From: Natrinema salsiterrestre | GTDB lineage: Archaea > Halobacteriota > Halobacteria > Halobacteriales > Natrialbaceae | Length of the DNA stretch: 64,000 nt | Assembly: GCF_029502005.1 (NCBI RefSeq) | Contig: NZ_JAMQOT010000002.1 | Location: 248,001-312,000, forward strand | Direction of reading: 5' to 3' | Part shown: one piece after another, positions 26,068 to 34,357 of the stretch | Numbering within the stretch: the first letter of the stretch is position 1 | Layout: each line of letters begins with the position of its first letter | Notes under the pieces: model-generated | The model's input: only the letters and a program-made list of their open reading frames with translations | The model's database searches: none | What the model was told of the DNA's origin: nothing | Program-made: the position numbers and the translations under genes

Positions 26068-26526
26068 TCAGGTTCCCGCGGCCGTTCCCCGCGGGACTTC
26101 GCGGCCGGCGGTGTACGCGACGTACGCCGACACCGCCGCAGCGATGAGTCCCGACACGACGTTACTCCAGGCGAGGCCCTCGCCGGCGACCTCGAGGCCG
26201 CTCATCGCGATGTCGCCGCCGACCGCGAAATGGGAGACGGCCGTCCACAGCGCCAGCAGGGCGACCAGTGACATCACGCCGGTACTCGTCGAGTGACCGT
26301 CGCTGATCCGGTAGTAGTTGTAGCCTGCCAGCAGGAAGATCGCGGCTCCGATCAGCACGTTGTTCCACAGCATCGACGCGGCTTGGTCGTAGAAAACCGG
26401 GGAAACGGCGATCCAGAGCCCGATCAGCGAGACGATACCACTGAGCCATTTCTGGCCCTCCGGTTCACCCTGATCGTGGGTGTGCGATTCACCGGTCGTC
26501 GGGTCGTTGGTCGTGGACTCGCTCAT
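26068..26526 (-). CDS. SPW-repeat integral membrane protein
   Basis: 152 residues from ATG 26526. A hydrophilic His/Asp/Glu-rich N-terminus (about 30 residues) precedes four or five hydrophobic helices. The SPW motif pattern appears in WLSGIVSLIGLWIAVSPVFY and again, weaker, in LLALWTAVSHFAV, each repeat being a helix pair. SPW proteins are small membrane proteins of unknown function in archaea and bacteria. A GGGGGGAACT sequence directly before the ATG, unusual in a genome that favours leaderless starts, supports this start over the ATG 12 nt upstream. The last residues are Gly/Thr-rich. It follows the multicopper oxidase on the same strand with 353 nt between the two coding regions. Confidence 0.8.
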   Translation of the reverse strand: MSESTTNDPTTGESHTHDQGEPEGQKWLSGIVSLIGLWIAVSPVFYDQAASMLWNNVLIGAAIFLLAGYNYYRISDGHSTSTGVMSLVALLALWTAVSHFAVGGDIAMSGLEVAGEGLAWSNVVSGLIAAAVSAYVAYTAGREVPRGTAAGT

Positions 26527-26538
26527 AGTTCCCCCCAA

Positions 26539-26879
26539 TCGGTGCTACCGCTAGAGCACCCAAAAAGAGGGACGACTGTTCCGCTCACTCGCCCGAAAAC
26601 CCGCTTCGGAACGGGCTATCCGGCGATCCGTCAACGAGATGGGAGGAGATCCAAAACAGTAGTTACGCGATCGCAATGGGTGACTGGTACCGTCCCCGTG
26701 GACCGAGAAATACGGTATTACTACGGCGACGATCGCTTCGGAAGGCAAGTCAGTGCGAAAATTGAAGATAGATGCCGAATGTACGACGGCCCTGATCCAA
26801 CCGAACTAGTTGCGCGAGAGCCACAGCCGTTCGCCGTCGGCTTCTTGCGTCGGTGACTCGATCGGAACGGACCGCCGTC
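26539..26879. other. Intergenic region between SPW protein and multicopper oxidase
   Basis: 340 nt with no convincing gene. A plus-strand GTG frame at 26680-26856 could encode 58 residues (VPVDREIRYYYGDDRFGRQ, then PDPTELVAREPQPFAVGF), but it has no clear promoter and I cannot tell it from chance. The palindrome AATACGGTATT at 26709-26719 lies in it. Confidence 0.4.
26709..26719. promoter_or_regulatory. Palindrome AATAC-G-GTATT
   Basis: An 11-bp inverted repeat that is the exact reverse complement of the AATACCGTATT at 35112-35122 before the nuo operon. It is 183 nt upstream of the SPW gene start. Binding of a regulator is inferred only from symmetry and recurrence. Confidence 0.35.
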
Positions 26880-28742
26880 TTATCGGCCGCGATCCGGGCC
26901 GCCTTCCCGGCCCGAATTCCCACCGGCGTCACGCCCCGGAGCGTCGTTCGAGTTCCCTTCGACGACCTCGAACATGCGCATCATGGCGTGTTCCTCGTGC
27001 TCGAGGATGTGGCAGTGGAAGGGGTACTTGCCGGCGAAGTCGCCGAACTTCGCGGCGATCCTGACGGTTTCGCCGGGGTTGACCCGCACGACGTCCTTGC
27101 CGCCCCGTTCGTTCGGAAGCGGGGGCTGTGGACCGTGATCAGTGTTGTGGCGCTCGCGTTCGAGGACCTCGAATTCGACCAGGTGAAGGTGGATGGGATG
27201 GGTGTGCATGTCGTCGTTGACGAGCTCCCAGATCTCGGTCGTCCCGAGCTGAGGTTTGTGCTGAATCTCGTCGCCCCAGGTTCGGCCGTTCAGCTTGTGG
27301 ATCATGAGCCCGTGCTCGTCCGTCCCCATGCCCATCGTCATCTCCCGCGTCGTCTTGGCGGCGGCCGGGTTCGGTCCGTTACGGTTCGGGAGTCGCAGAT
27401 CGGACGGATGCGTGCTGGTGTCCGGTTCGGTGGTCTCCTCGGTCACGCGAATCTGCATTACCTCGTCGATCTCGGGATGCTCCATGTCTCCGTGGCCCAT
27501 CCCACCATCGCCACCCATGTCCATGCCATCCATGCCGTCGCCGTGATCCATCCCTCCGTCACCGTGATCCATGCCGCCTTCGTAGGGGAACTCGGCATCG
27601 TTCGTAACGGTAAACGTCTCGCCGGCGTGATCCGAGAAGTCAACGACGATCTCGGCCCGCTCGAACGGTGCCACTATCAGCGACTCCATGTCGCCGCCGT
27701 GGCCGATCGAGACGACCTCTTCCAGGAACCCGTGGTCGGGCGCGATCTGGAACATGGTCGGAACGGCGTCGTGGTCCTCGTCCTCGTTCTCGAGGCTGAG
27801 GTCGTACGTTCGGCCGTTGGAGACGTTCGCGATCCGGAATCGGTACTTGCGCGGCTCGACCTCGAGATACGGCCACGCTTTGCCGTTGACGGTGGCGGTG
27901 TCGCCGGCGAAGTTCGCGACGAACTTCTCGGGGTAGTGCAGCGACCCGTCGTCCTCGAACGAGCGGTCCGCCAGTACCAGCGGGATGTCGTACTCGTCCT
28001 CCGGCAGGTCGAGTTGCTCCTCCCTCTGACTCCGGATGATGTAGGGACCGACCAGGCCGGCGTAATTGTTTAGCCGACTGATCCCGCGGGCGTGATCGTG
28101 GTACACCGTCGACATTCGGGACTGCCGATTGGGCATCTCTTGGACGTCCCGCTGGAATCGGGGGCCAGTCACCCCGTCCGGGGACGTCCACATATCGGCC
28201 TGCCCGTCGCTTTCCGTGGCAGTGTTGAGTCCGTGGAAGTGCGTCACCGTCCGCACGTCCGGGACCGGACCGTCGTAATCGACGTAGTTCTCCGACGTGG
28301 TTCCCTCGATTCGGTCGTCGATCTCGAACAGGTGCTCGTCCGGCAGTTGGCTGTTGTCGAACTCGATCGCCAGTTCCTCGTTCCGGTCGCCCGCGAGGAG
28401 CGGACCCGGAAACTGCCCGCCGAATCCCCAGATCGTCGTGTCCTCGAGGTCCGGGTGGAAGCTGTGCGTGGTCTCTTTCACCTCGATCTCGTGGTAGTCG
28501 GCACCGTTTCGCGTGCCGTCCGGCGGTCGTTCCTCCGGGATCGGTAGTTCCCGTTTGTATTTCTCGAGATGCGGTGAGACACCCGCGTCGGACGAGTGAC
28601 CCCCGTCCCCGTCCCCGTCCGAGTGATCACCGTCGTGCTCGTCCTCCGCCGCCAGGACACCGCTCGGGACGGATCCTGCGACACCAAGCGTCGCACTCGC
28701 CCGAAGCAACAGCCGCCGCGAAAGGTCCCGCATTAGCGACAC
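26880..28742 (-). CDS. Multicopper oxidase (laccase/CueO-like), Tat-exported
   Basis: 620 residues. A Tat signal (SRRLLLRASATLG, residues 8-20) is followed by a His/Asp/Gly-rich region (33-55). Three cupredoxin domains carry all copper ligands: HFHG (168-171), YHDHA (214-218), HPIHLH (about 511-516) and HCHILEHEEHAMM (576 on), which supply the trinuclear cluster and the T1 copper. At about 385-421 there is a Met/His/Gly/Asp-rich insert with repeated MDHGDGG and MDGMDMGG, like the copper-binding methionine loop of CueO. The protein should oxidise phenols, amines or Cu(I) outside the membrane with reduction of oxygen to water. Haloferax LccA is the nearest characterised archaeal type. The C-terminus ends in an Arg/Gly/Asp tail. 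Confidence 0.93.
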   Translation of the reverse strand: MSLMRDLSRRLLLRASATLGVAGSVPSGVLAAEDEHDGDHSDGDGDGGHSSDAGVSPHLEKYKRELPIPEERPPDGTRNGADYHEIEVKETTHSFHPDLEDTTIWGFGGQFPGPLLAGDRNEELAIEFDNSQLPDEHLFEIDDRIEGTTSENYVDYDGPVPDVRTVTHFHGLNTATESDGQADMWTSPDGVTGPRFQRDVQEMPNRQSRMSTVYHDHARGISRLNNYAGLVGPYIIRSQREEQLDLPEDEYDIPLVLADRSFEDDGSLHYPEKFVANFAGDTATVNGKAWPYLEVEPRKYRFRIANVSNGRTYDLSLENEDEDHDAVPTMFQIAPDHGFLEEVVSIGHGGDMESLIVAPFERAEIVVDFSDHAGETFTVTNDAEFPYEGGMDHGDGGMDHGDGMDGMDMGGDGGMGHGDMEHPEIDEVMQIRVTEETTEPDTSTHPSDLRLPNRNGPNPAAAKTTREMTMGMGTDEHGLMIHKLNGRTWGDEIQHKPQLGTTEIWELVNDDMHTHPIHLHLVEFEVLERERHNTDHGPQPPLPNERGGKDVVRVNPGETVRIAAKFGDFAGKYPFHCHILEHEEHAMMRMFEVVEGNSNDAPGRDAGGNSGREGGPDRGR

Positions 28743-28810
28743 CCCCGTTCCGATTCACTCCGACTCGATAGCGCTGACTCCCCTTCCACTGGTACCGCCC
28801 TCCCCTCTCT

Positions 28811-28827
28811 GAATACCATCGGTATTC
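28811..28827. promoter_or_regulatory. Inverted repeat GAATACC-ATC-GGTATTC before the multicopper oxidase gene
   Basis: A perfect 7+3+7 inverted repeat 69-85 nt upstream of the start codon, just downstream (in the direction of transcription) of an AT-rich TTATATATAA element at 28840-28849 that would be the TATA box. It would therefore overlap the transcription start, as a repressor operator would. The bound protein is unknown. Confidence 0.5.
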
Positions 28828-28849
28828 TGTTCGGAAACTATTATATATA

Positions 28850-29163
28850 AAATCTTTGGCCTATAATATACCCTCATTTAGTGGCTGGTCCGCCGTGATG
28901 AAGCGAAAGTGATTCTTCACACTATATGAATATAGTTTTATAATAATGGGGCGGATGTGGGCTCGATTTGCAATAACTGCTCGATAAGAGGCCGTACATC
29001 AATACACTCGCCAGATGTAATGGCCAAATCAGTGAGTAATCATATCCGCGAGTCGCTGGAGGGATCAGTATCCGGGCGGGGTTGTTATGATGGTAACGTA
29101 CTATCGGCCGTGTAGAGTCCTCATTCGTGGGGCCCTCTCCCCGAAAAGGTAAAATTTCTGTCA
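28850..29163. other. AT-rich intergenic stretch before tRNA-Gln
   Basis: About 310 nt, AT-rich to 28950, with no gene I can support. A minus-strand frame at 28922-29164 (80 codons) starts inside the tRNA region and has no recognisable domain. The tRNA transcript ends somewhere here. Confidence 0.4.
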
Positions 29164-29266
29164 TAGTCCCGGGCGGATTCGAACCGCCGTCATGGGCTGT
29201 CTTCCGTGACGGATCAAACCGGGCACGTCCAAAGGCCCATATGATTGGCCACTACACCACGGGACT
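29164..29266 (-). tRNA. tRNA-Gln (UUG) with a 30-nt intron
   Basis: On the minus strand the acceptor arm AGTCCCG pairs fully with CGGGACT, followed by discriminator A; CCA is not encoded. The T arm is GGCGG-TTCGAAT-CCGCC. The anticodon stem is TGGGC/GCCCA with loop CTTTGGA, giving anticodon UUG and G37. After G37 an intron occupies 29199-29228 (starting ACGTGCCCGG and ending GGAAGAC before A38), the usual archaeal 37/38 position, with the exon-intron pairing expected for a bulge-helix-bulge splice site. The mature tRNA is 73 nt. An intron of about this size in tRNA-Gln(UUG) is known in Haloferax. The D stem is weak at the last pair. Confidence 0.93.
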
Positions 29267-29367
29267 TCTCACTTCGGTCGAAGTCCAGTGTCGTTCGCAA
29301 ACCCGTCGGATTTGCTCACTACCACGGAACTTCCTACCGCTGGATAACGGACGCCGCCACAATAGTG

Positions 29368-30117
29368 TTACTTTTCGCGGTCAGGAGAAACAGCTATCTG
29401 TCCCTCCTCGGCACGTCGATGACAGCTCCGGCAGAGCGTAATTACGTTCTCCATTCGATGCGCATCCTCGGGTCTGTCGAACGACCGAACGGGTCGCAAG
29501 TGATGGACGTCCGGATTCCGACCGAGCTTCGGCTTCCCCGCGCCACAGTGCTGACACGTGTAATCGTTCCGCTCGAGTGCCTGTCGTCGAATCCGCCACC
29601 ACGTTCGACCGTACTCGATTGGGCCGCCTTCCCACTGATGATGATCCGGTCCGACGACGTTCTCCGAGAGCCAGTCGCCGTAACAGTCGAGGGTGCAAAA
29701 GAAGCCCCGTTCTTGCTCTTCGAGCCGCGCTGGACGGATCTCGATATCGGAATCGCACGAGCGGCAGGACACCGTCACCCTGTCACCTTTCGTCGACGGA
29801 TTGTCCGGAAGCAATCCGTCAGCGGCTTCGACACACTCCGAACAGTAGATACCCTTCTTCGAAGACGGATAGAACGTGATCGTCGATCCACAGCACTTGC
29901 AGACCGACGTTTCCGTCGCGTCCGTCCAGTTACCGTTGTGCTCGCCAGCGTTCGGATTGCAGTCGTCGCAGTATTCACGCCGTGCTTTCGGATCGTAGAA
30001 ATTCGTTTCGCAGCCGCGACACGTACGATTCGGAAGCGGGTCTCCGTGGACCTTCGTATGGTGTTGTCGCATGCCCTGCTCCGTCCGCAGCGTTTTTCCA
30101 CACGTCGGGCAGTCCAT
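29368..30117 (-). CDS. HNH endonuclease with several zinc knuckles
   Basis: 249 residues. The N-terminus is a C2H2-like finger (CPTCGKTL...HHTKVH, residues 3-24). Paired-cysteine knuckles follow: C33/C36 with C50/C53, C73/C76 with C92/C95, and C118/C121 with C141/C145. The C-terminal HNH fold has CQHCGAGKP (188-191), DVHHLRPV (His205/206) and NVITLCRSCHRR (229-233), so the metal ligands and catalytic histidine are present. The protein should bind and cut DNA. It is not a plain free-standing homing endonuclease, since the zinc array is long and the neighbour is a tRNA, a common integration target. It could be a restriction, recombination or mobile-element protein; specificity is unknown. The gene ends 101 nt upstream of tRNA-Gln on the same strand. 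Confidence 0.85.
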   Translation of the reverse strand: MDCPTCGKTLRTEQGMRQHHTKVHGDPLPNRTCRGCETNFYDPKARREYCDDCNPNAGEHNGNWTDATETSVCKCCGSTITFYPSSKKGIYCSECVEAADGLLPDNPSTKGDRVTVSCRSCDSDIEIRPARLEEQERGFFCTLDCYGDWLSENVVGPDHHQWEGGPIEYGRTWWRIRRQALERNDYTCQHCGAGKPKLGRNPDVHHLRPVRSFDRPEDAHRMENVITLCRSCHRRAEEGQIAVSPDREK

Positions 30118-30286
30118 GCGGCCGTTGGCCGCGGCATCGTATATAAACTCGAGGCGTCTCGTTCCGGAAGCTCATCCCGAGTCCGAATACCGCTACTCGA
30201 GACGAACCCAGTGCTGACCGCGACGCGAAATCGACGGAAAACAGTCGCAGTCGGCGGAAAGACGATCGCGAGCCGCGAAAGCCGGC

Positions 30287-31432
30287 TTACAGGTAGCCTT
30301 CTTCGGCCAGTCGCTCGATCCCCTCCTCGAGGCGCTCCTCGCTCGCTGCGTACGAGATCCGCGCGTAGCCGGGCGTGCCGAACGCGCTCCCGGGGACGGT
30401 CGCGACGTGAGCGTCTTCGATCGCGCCCTCGCACCACGCCTGATCGTCGTCATCGACCGGAAGCATCATGTAGAACGCGCCTTCCGGTACGGCGACGTCG
30501 ACGCCGTGGTCGTCGAGCAGGTCGACGACCAGATCGCGGCGCTCTTCGAAGGCGTCGACCATCTCGGTGACGGCGTCCTCGGTCTCGAGCGCCTCGAGTC
30601 CGGCGTGCTGGACGAAGTTCACCGCCGACGAAACGGAGTGGCTGTGGAGCTTGCCGGCCTGATCGATCAGTTCCTCGGGGCCGGCGAAGTAGCCGAGCCG
30701 CCAGCCGGTCATCGAGTAGGCCTTCGAGAAGCCGTTGACCGTAACGGTCCGGTCGGCCATCCCCTCGAGCGTGCCCAGACTGGTGGGTTCGACGCCGTAG
30801 GTGATCTCCTTGTAGATCTCGTCGCTGATGACGGTGACGTCGTGTTCGACGGCGAGATCGCGGACGCCCTCCAGTGCCGCGTCGGAGTAGACGGCACCGG
30901 TGGGGTTCGACGGCGAGTTGACGATCAGCAGTTCGGTCTCGTCGGAGACGGCGGCGTCGAGGTCGTCGAGCGCGGGCTCGAGCTGGAAGTCGGTCTCGGA
31001 AAGGTCGACGCGGGTGAGGTCGCCGCCGGCCATCTTCACCATGGCCTCGTAGGAGACCCACGCGGGGTCGAGCAGTGCGACCTCGTCGCCGTCCTGGACG
31101 AGCGCTTGGACGATCTCGTAGAGGGCCTGTTTCGCGCCGGGCGTGACGATGATCTCGTCCGACGTGTGATCGAGCCCGTCGTCGGCCAGCTTGTCGGCGA
31201 TCGCCTCGCGCAGGTCGAGGATGCCGGCGGAGGTCGTGTAGCCGGTGTGGCCGGCGTCCATCGCGTCCTTGCCGGCCTCGACGATGTTCTCGGGCGTGGG
31301 AAAGTCGGGCTCGCCGACGCTCAGATCGACGACGTCTGCGCCCTCGGCCTCGAGTTCGGTGGCGAGTGCTGAGATGGCGAGCGTTGCGGACGGTTCGACT
31401 CGGGATACGCGGTCGGTGAATTCCATCGTCAT
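30287..31432 (-). CDS. PLP-dependent aminotransferase, class I (aspartate aminotransferase type)
   Basis: 381 residues. Fold type I aminotransferase with the substrate loop SVGEPDFPTP (38-47), PSNPTGAVY (174-182), the aspartate contact VISDEIYKEITYG (201-213) and the PLP lysine in NGFSKAYSMTGWRLGY (Lys237); the C-terminal arginine lies in GYARISYA. It transfers amino groups between an amino acid (aspartate or aromatic) and 2-oxoglutarate in the cytoplasm. The ATG at 31432 overlaps the ribH stop (ATGA), so translation is probably coupled; this decides the start over the ATG two codons later. Exact substrate cannot be read from sequence alone. Confidence 0.92.
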   Translation of the reverse strand: MTMEFTDRVSRVEPSATLAISALATELEAEGADVVDLSVGEPDFPTPENIVEAGKDAMDAGHTGYTTSAGILDLREAIADKLADDGLDHTSDEIIVTPGAKQALYEIVQALVQDGDEVALLDPAWVSYEAMVKMAGGDLTRVDLSETDFQLEPALDDLDAAVSDETELLIVNSPSNPTGAVYSDAALEGVRDLAVEHDVTVISDEIYKEITYGVEPTSLGTLEGMADRTVTVNGFSKAYSMTGWRLGYFAGPEELIDQAGKLHSHSVSSAVNFVQHAGLEALETEDAVTEMVDAFEERRDLVVDLLDDHGVDVAVPEGAFYMMLPVDDDDQAWCEGAIEDAHVATVPGSAFGTPGYARISYAASEERLEEGIERLAEEGYL

Positions 31433-31863
31433 TGGTGGGAACCTGCAGCTGAACTGGGGTCGGGTAGTTCGTCGACGAGACTGAGCGCCCCGTCGACGGC
31501 TTTCGCCGCGTTCTCGACGCGTTCGCGCGCTTCGGCGGCCGACATGCCGGGCCCGGTCACGCCGAGGGTCACGGGCGTGTCGCGGTCGAGACTCACGTCG
31601 GAGAGCCGCTGAGCGGTGGCGTCGGTGATCACCTGGTCGTGGTCCGTGTCACCGGTGATGACGGTTCCGATGACTGCGACGGCGTCGACGGCGTCGAGGC
31701 GCGCGAGTCGGTCCGCGGCCAGCGGGGCGTCGTACACTCCCGGGACGCGGACCGTCTCGTACACCTCGGCACCCGCGGCTGTGGCCGCCTCGAGTGCCTC
31801 CTGCTCCATCTGCTCGGTGATCGGTCGGTTGAATTCCGCGACCACCAGTCCGAGCGTGGTCAT
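31429..31863 (-). CDS. ribH: 6,7-dimethyl-8-ribityllumazine synthase
   Basis: 144 residues, the standard length. It contains the substrate contacts EFNRPITEQM near the start, VPGVYDAPLAADRL in the middle, and GTVITGDTDHDQVITD with the catalytic histidine of the family. It condenses 5-amino-6-ribitylaminouracil with 3,4-dihydroxybutanone phosphate in the penultimate step of riboflavin synthesis and usually forms a pentamer or capsid-like 60-mer. Its last four bases overlap the aminotransferase start. No other riboflavin gene is next to it, and no FMN riboswitch is visible upstream. Confidence 0.94.
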   Translation of the reverse strand: MTTLGLVVAEFNRPITEQMEQEALEAATAAGAEVYETVRVPGVYDAPLAADRLARLDAVDAVAVIGTVITGDTDHDQVITDATAQRLSDVSLDRDTPVTLGVTGPGMSAAEARERVENAAKAVDGALSLVDELPDPSSAAGSHQ

Positions 31864-31998
31864 AGGCGTGGGGTGGGGAGGGCAGGTAAAAGAGGTACCG
31901 TTCTCGGGCGAACCGACCGGAACCAGACGAGTCCCACGCCGCCGATCGGGGAGTCACCGTCTCGGGAATCCCACGCCCCACCCGGTCGGTTCGCCGTC

Positions 31999-32832
31999 TT
32001 ACGCCTCGTCTTCGTTTCGAAAGGTTACGCCGCCGTTAGTCGTCTCGACGCGGATACTGCGCGTCCCCTGGCCGAGCGTCATCTCGAGCGAGCCGTCGCC
32101 CGGGGCGGGTGCGCCGTCGAACCCCTCGACGGAGATCGCACCGTTCGCCGTCGAGACGCTGACGGTCGCGTCGAGCGAGGGCGGTGCGAGAACGGTAACG
32201 TCGCCGTTCGTGCTTTCGGCGATCAGATCTCCCTCCCCGGCGCCCGCGAGCGTGACGTCGATCCCGCCGTCGGTCGTCTCCGCGCGAACGGCACCGCCGA
32301 CGTCGGCCACCCGAACCGATCCGTTGGTGTTCTCGGCGACCAGTCCCCCGTCGACGCCCCGGACGTCGATATTCCCGTTGGTCGTCTCCGCGTCCAACTC
32401 GCCGGTCACGTCGCGGGCGTCGATGTCCCCGTTTACCGTCGCTGCACGCGCGACTCGCGTTCCGTCGGGGACCGTCGCCTCGAAGTCCAGTTTCGGATCG
32501 GGGCCGAACAGGAACGGCGGCTCCTCGCCCCGTCGTGCGTCGACGGCGAGGCGGCCGTCGTCGCGACTGGTCGCCATCGTCATCGATTCCAGGGACTCCT
32601 CGGTCGGCGCGGCCTTGTGGCCGTGAACCTCGATCGCGTCACTTCCTGTTCCCGCGACGGCGACCGACCCGTGTTCGGTCGTGAGCGAAACCGCGTCGAC
32701 GTCGTCGGCGTCGTACGTTTCCGTTACGGTCTCCGATTCCCCCCGGCCGGTCGCGAGGCAACCGGCGAGCGATCCGAGCAGGCACACACCGCTCCCGGCG
32801 AGCGCCCGACGCCGCGATATGCTCGATCTCAT
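31999..32832 (-). CDS. DUF4097-type beta-strand repeat lipoprotein
   Basis: 277 residues from ATG 32832. A Tat lipoprotein signal comes first: SRRRALAGSG and the lipobox SLAGC (Cys24). Then a beta-helix-like region with a repeated strand motif of the DUF4097 (putative adhesin) family: AATVNGDIDARDVTGELDAE, TTNGNIDVRGV, NTNGSVRVADVGG, TTDGGIDVTLAG, STNGDVTVLAP and TANGAISVEGF, each with the (T)NG(D/S/N)(I/V) turn. The protein is probably anchored outside the membrane. The function of the family is unresolved. I chose 32832 because a longer frame (to 32901) would put 23 residues before the Tat motif. Confidence 0.82.
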   Translation of the reverse strand: MRSSISRRRALAGSGVCLLGSLAGCLATGRGESETVTETYDADDVDAVSLTTEHGSVAVAGTGSDAIEVHGHKAAPTEESLESMTMATSRDDGRLAVDARRGEEPPFLFGPDPKLDFEATVPDGTRVARAATVNGDIDARDVTGELDAETTNGNIDVRGVDGGLVAENTNGSVRVADVGGAVRAETTDGGIDVTLAGAGEGDLIAESTNGDVTVLAPPSLDATVSVSTANGAISVEGFDGAPAPGDGSLEMTLGQGTRSIRVETTNGGVTFRNEDEA

Positions 32833-33013
32833 GTTCGTGTCTATACGTTGCCACCTATGCATATAATAGCGCCCAGTTTCCGGCGCGATTTCTCTGCACA
32901 ACGAATTTATACGAGAACGCTCGCCGCCTGGGTTCGGCGGTTCGATCCAGAGACAGAGAACCGATCAATCGAGACGTGACGGCGCGTTCGCCTCGAGCGG
33001 GCCGTTTGGGAAT

Positions 33014-33019
33014 TCTTAA
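33014..33019 (+). promoter_or_regulatory. TATA-like box of purK
   Basis: TCTTAA is 27-32 nt before the ATG at 33046, giving a leaderless or nearly leaderless message. Similar spacing is seen for the genes at 45816, 47465, 48399, 56167, 59310 and 60584. Confidence 0.45.
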
Positions 33020-33045
33020 CCGCGGGCGACGCGAACCGCCGCGTA

Positions 33046-34260
33046 ATGACGACGTTACGGACGCCGGGACCGACGATCGGCGTAGTCGGCGGGGGACAGC
33101 TCGGACGGATGCTGGCCGAGGCGGCCGCGCCGCTGGGCGTCGAGGTAGTCGTGCTCGATCCGACGCCTGACTGCCCCGCGGCGCTCGTGGCCCGCGACCA
33201 GATCGTCGCCGGATTCGACGACGAAGCGGGGATCCGCGAACTCGCAGCCCGCGCCGACGTCCTCACGTTCGAAATCGAACTGGCGGATCAGGAGGTGATG
33301 AAGCGCGTGAGCGAGGACACTGGAACACCCGTCCACCCGAAGCCGTCGACGCTCGAGACGATTCACGACAAACTCGTCCAGAAGCGAGAGCTCGAGGACG
33401 CCGGGGTTCCGGTGCCGCCGTTCCGTGCGGTCGAGGACGCGGACGACGTCCGCGACGCGATCGACGACTACGGCGCGCCGGTGATGCTCAAAGCCCGAAC
33501 CGGCGGCTACGACGGCCGGGGCAACGTCCCCGTCGAGTCGAAAGCCGACGCGGAGGACGCCCTCGAGTCGGTCGCCGGCCCCGCGATGGTCGAGTCGTTC
33601 GTGGACTTCGAGCGCGAGGTGTCGGTCATCGCCGTCAAGGGGGATGACGAAGTCGCGACCTTCCCGATCGGGGAGAACATTCACGAGGAGGAGATCCTCC
33701 GGGAGACCGTCGTTCCCGCACGCTCGAGCGACGCCGTTACCGAGCGGGCTCACGCGGTAGCGCGCGACGTCCTCGAGGTGATGGACGGCCGCGGGGTGTA
33801 CGGCATCGAGCTCTTCGAAACGAGCGGGGCGCGCAGCGCCCCGGATGACTCGAGCGGGCGAAGCCCGCGAGAGAGCGAGGGAGAAATCCTGCTCAACGAA
33901 ATCGCGCCGCGCCCGCACAACTCCGGCCACTGGACGATCGAAGGGGCCCGGAGTTCCCAGTTCGAACAGCACGCCCGCGCCGTCCTCGGCTGGCCGCTGG
34001 GCTCGACGGAGTTGCGCTCGCCGACCGCGATGACGAACCTGCTCGGCGACGTCGACGAGGAACAGTCTGCACAGCTGGAGGATATCGACGAAATCCTCGA
34101 GACCCCCGGCGCGGCCCTCCACTGGTACGGCAAGCGGCAAGCGCGGCCGCTGCGGAAGATGGGCCACGTGACGCTCACGGCGGGCGAGGAGAACGAGTCG
34201 GTCGAGGAGCTGCTCGAGCGTGCGCGCGAACTCGAGGACGCCGTGACGTTCCGACCGTAA
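33046..34260 (+). CDS. purK: N5-carboxyaminoimidazole ribonucleotide synthase
   Basis: 404 residues with the ATP-grasp layout: VVGGGQLGRMLAEAA at the start, the domain A loop VLTFEIE, ATP-binding LKARTGGYDGRGN and VESFVDFEREVSV, and the metal/product loop LLNEIAPRPHNSGHWT. It carboxylates AIR with bicarbonate and ATP in purine synthesis; PurE then rearranges the product. Between GIELFE and EILLNEIAP there is an in-frame insert (residues about 260-278, GARSAPDDSS then GRSPRESEG) that I would not expect in PurK. Its DNA consists of two GC-rich palindromes. Start ATG 33046 follows a TATA-like box. purE lies 97 nt downstream. Confidence 0.95.
   Translation: MTTLRTPGPTIGVVGGGQLGRMLAEAAAPLGVEVVVLDPTPDCPAALVARDQIVAGFDDEAGIRELAARADVLTFEIELADQEVMKRVSEDTGTPVHPKPSTLETIHDKLVQKRELEDAGVPVPPFRAVEDADDVRDAIDDYGAPVMLKARTGGYDGRGNVPVESKADAEDALESVAGPAMVESFVDFEREVSVIAVKGDDEVATFPIGENIHEEEILRETVVPARSSDAVTERAHAVARDVLEVMDGRGVYGIELFETSGARSAPDDSSGRSPRESEGEILLNEIAPRPHNSGHWTIEGARSSQFEQHARAVLGWPLGSTELRSPTAMTNLLGDVDEEQSAQLEDIDEILETPGAALHWYGKRQARPLRKMGHVTLTAGEENESVEELLERARELEDAVTFRP
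33826..33868. repeat. Two palindromes inserted in frame within purK
   Basis: GGGGCGC-GCA-GCGCCCC (33826-33842) and GCGGGC-GAA-GCCCGC (33854-33868). The second has the same GAA triloop as the intergenic palindrome at 60373. They encode a low-complexity Ser/Arg/Gly loop between two strands of the ATP-grasp fold, a place where an insert can be tolerated. Confidence 0.7.
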
Positions 34261-34357
34261 CCGCCGTGACCTTCCCAACGTAGCGTCGGCCGCGCGGTCA
34301 CCCGTCGTCCGTCTCGTTTGCTATCGTTTCAAGTCGATCGCCCGACCACCACCACAC

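Noticed and set aside
28922-29164. Minus-strand 80-codon frame before tRNA-Gln
   Set aside because: Starts in the tRNA 3' end, has no domain and no protein-like composition.
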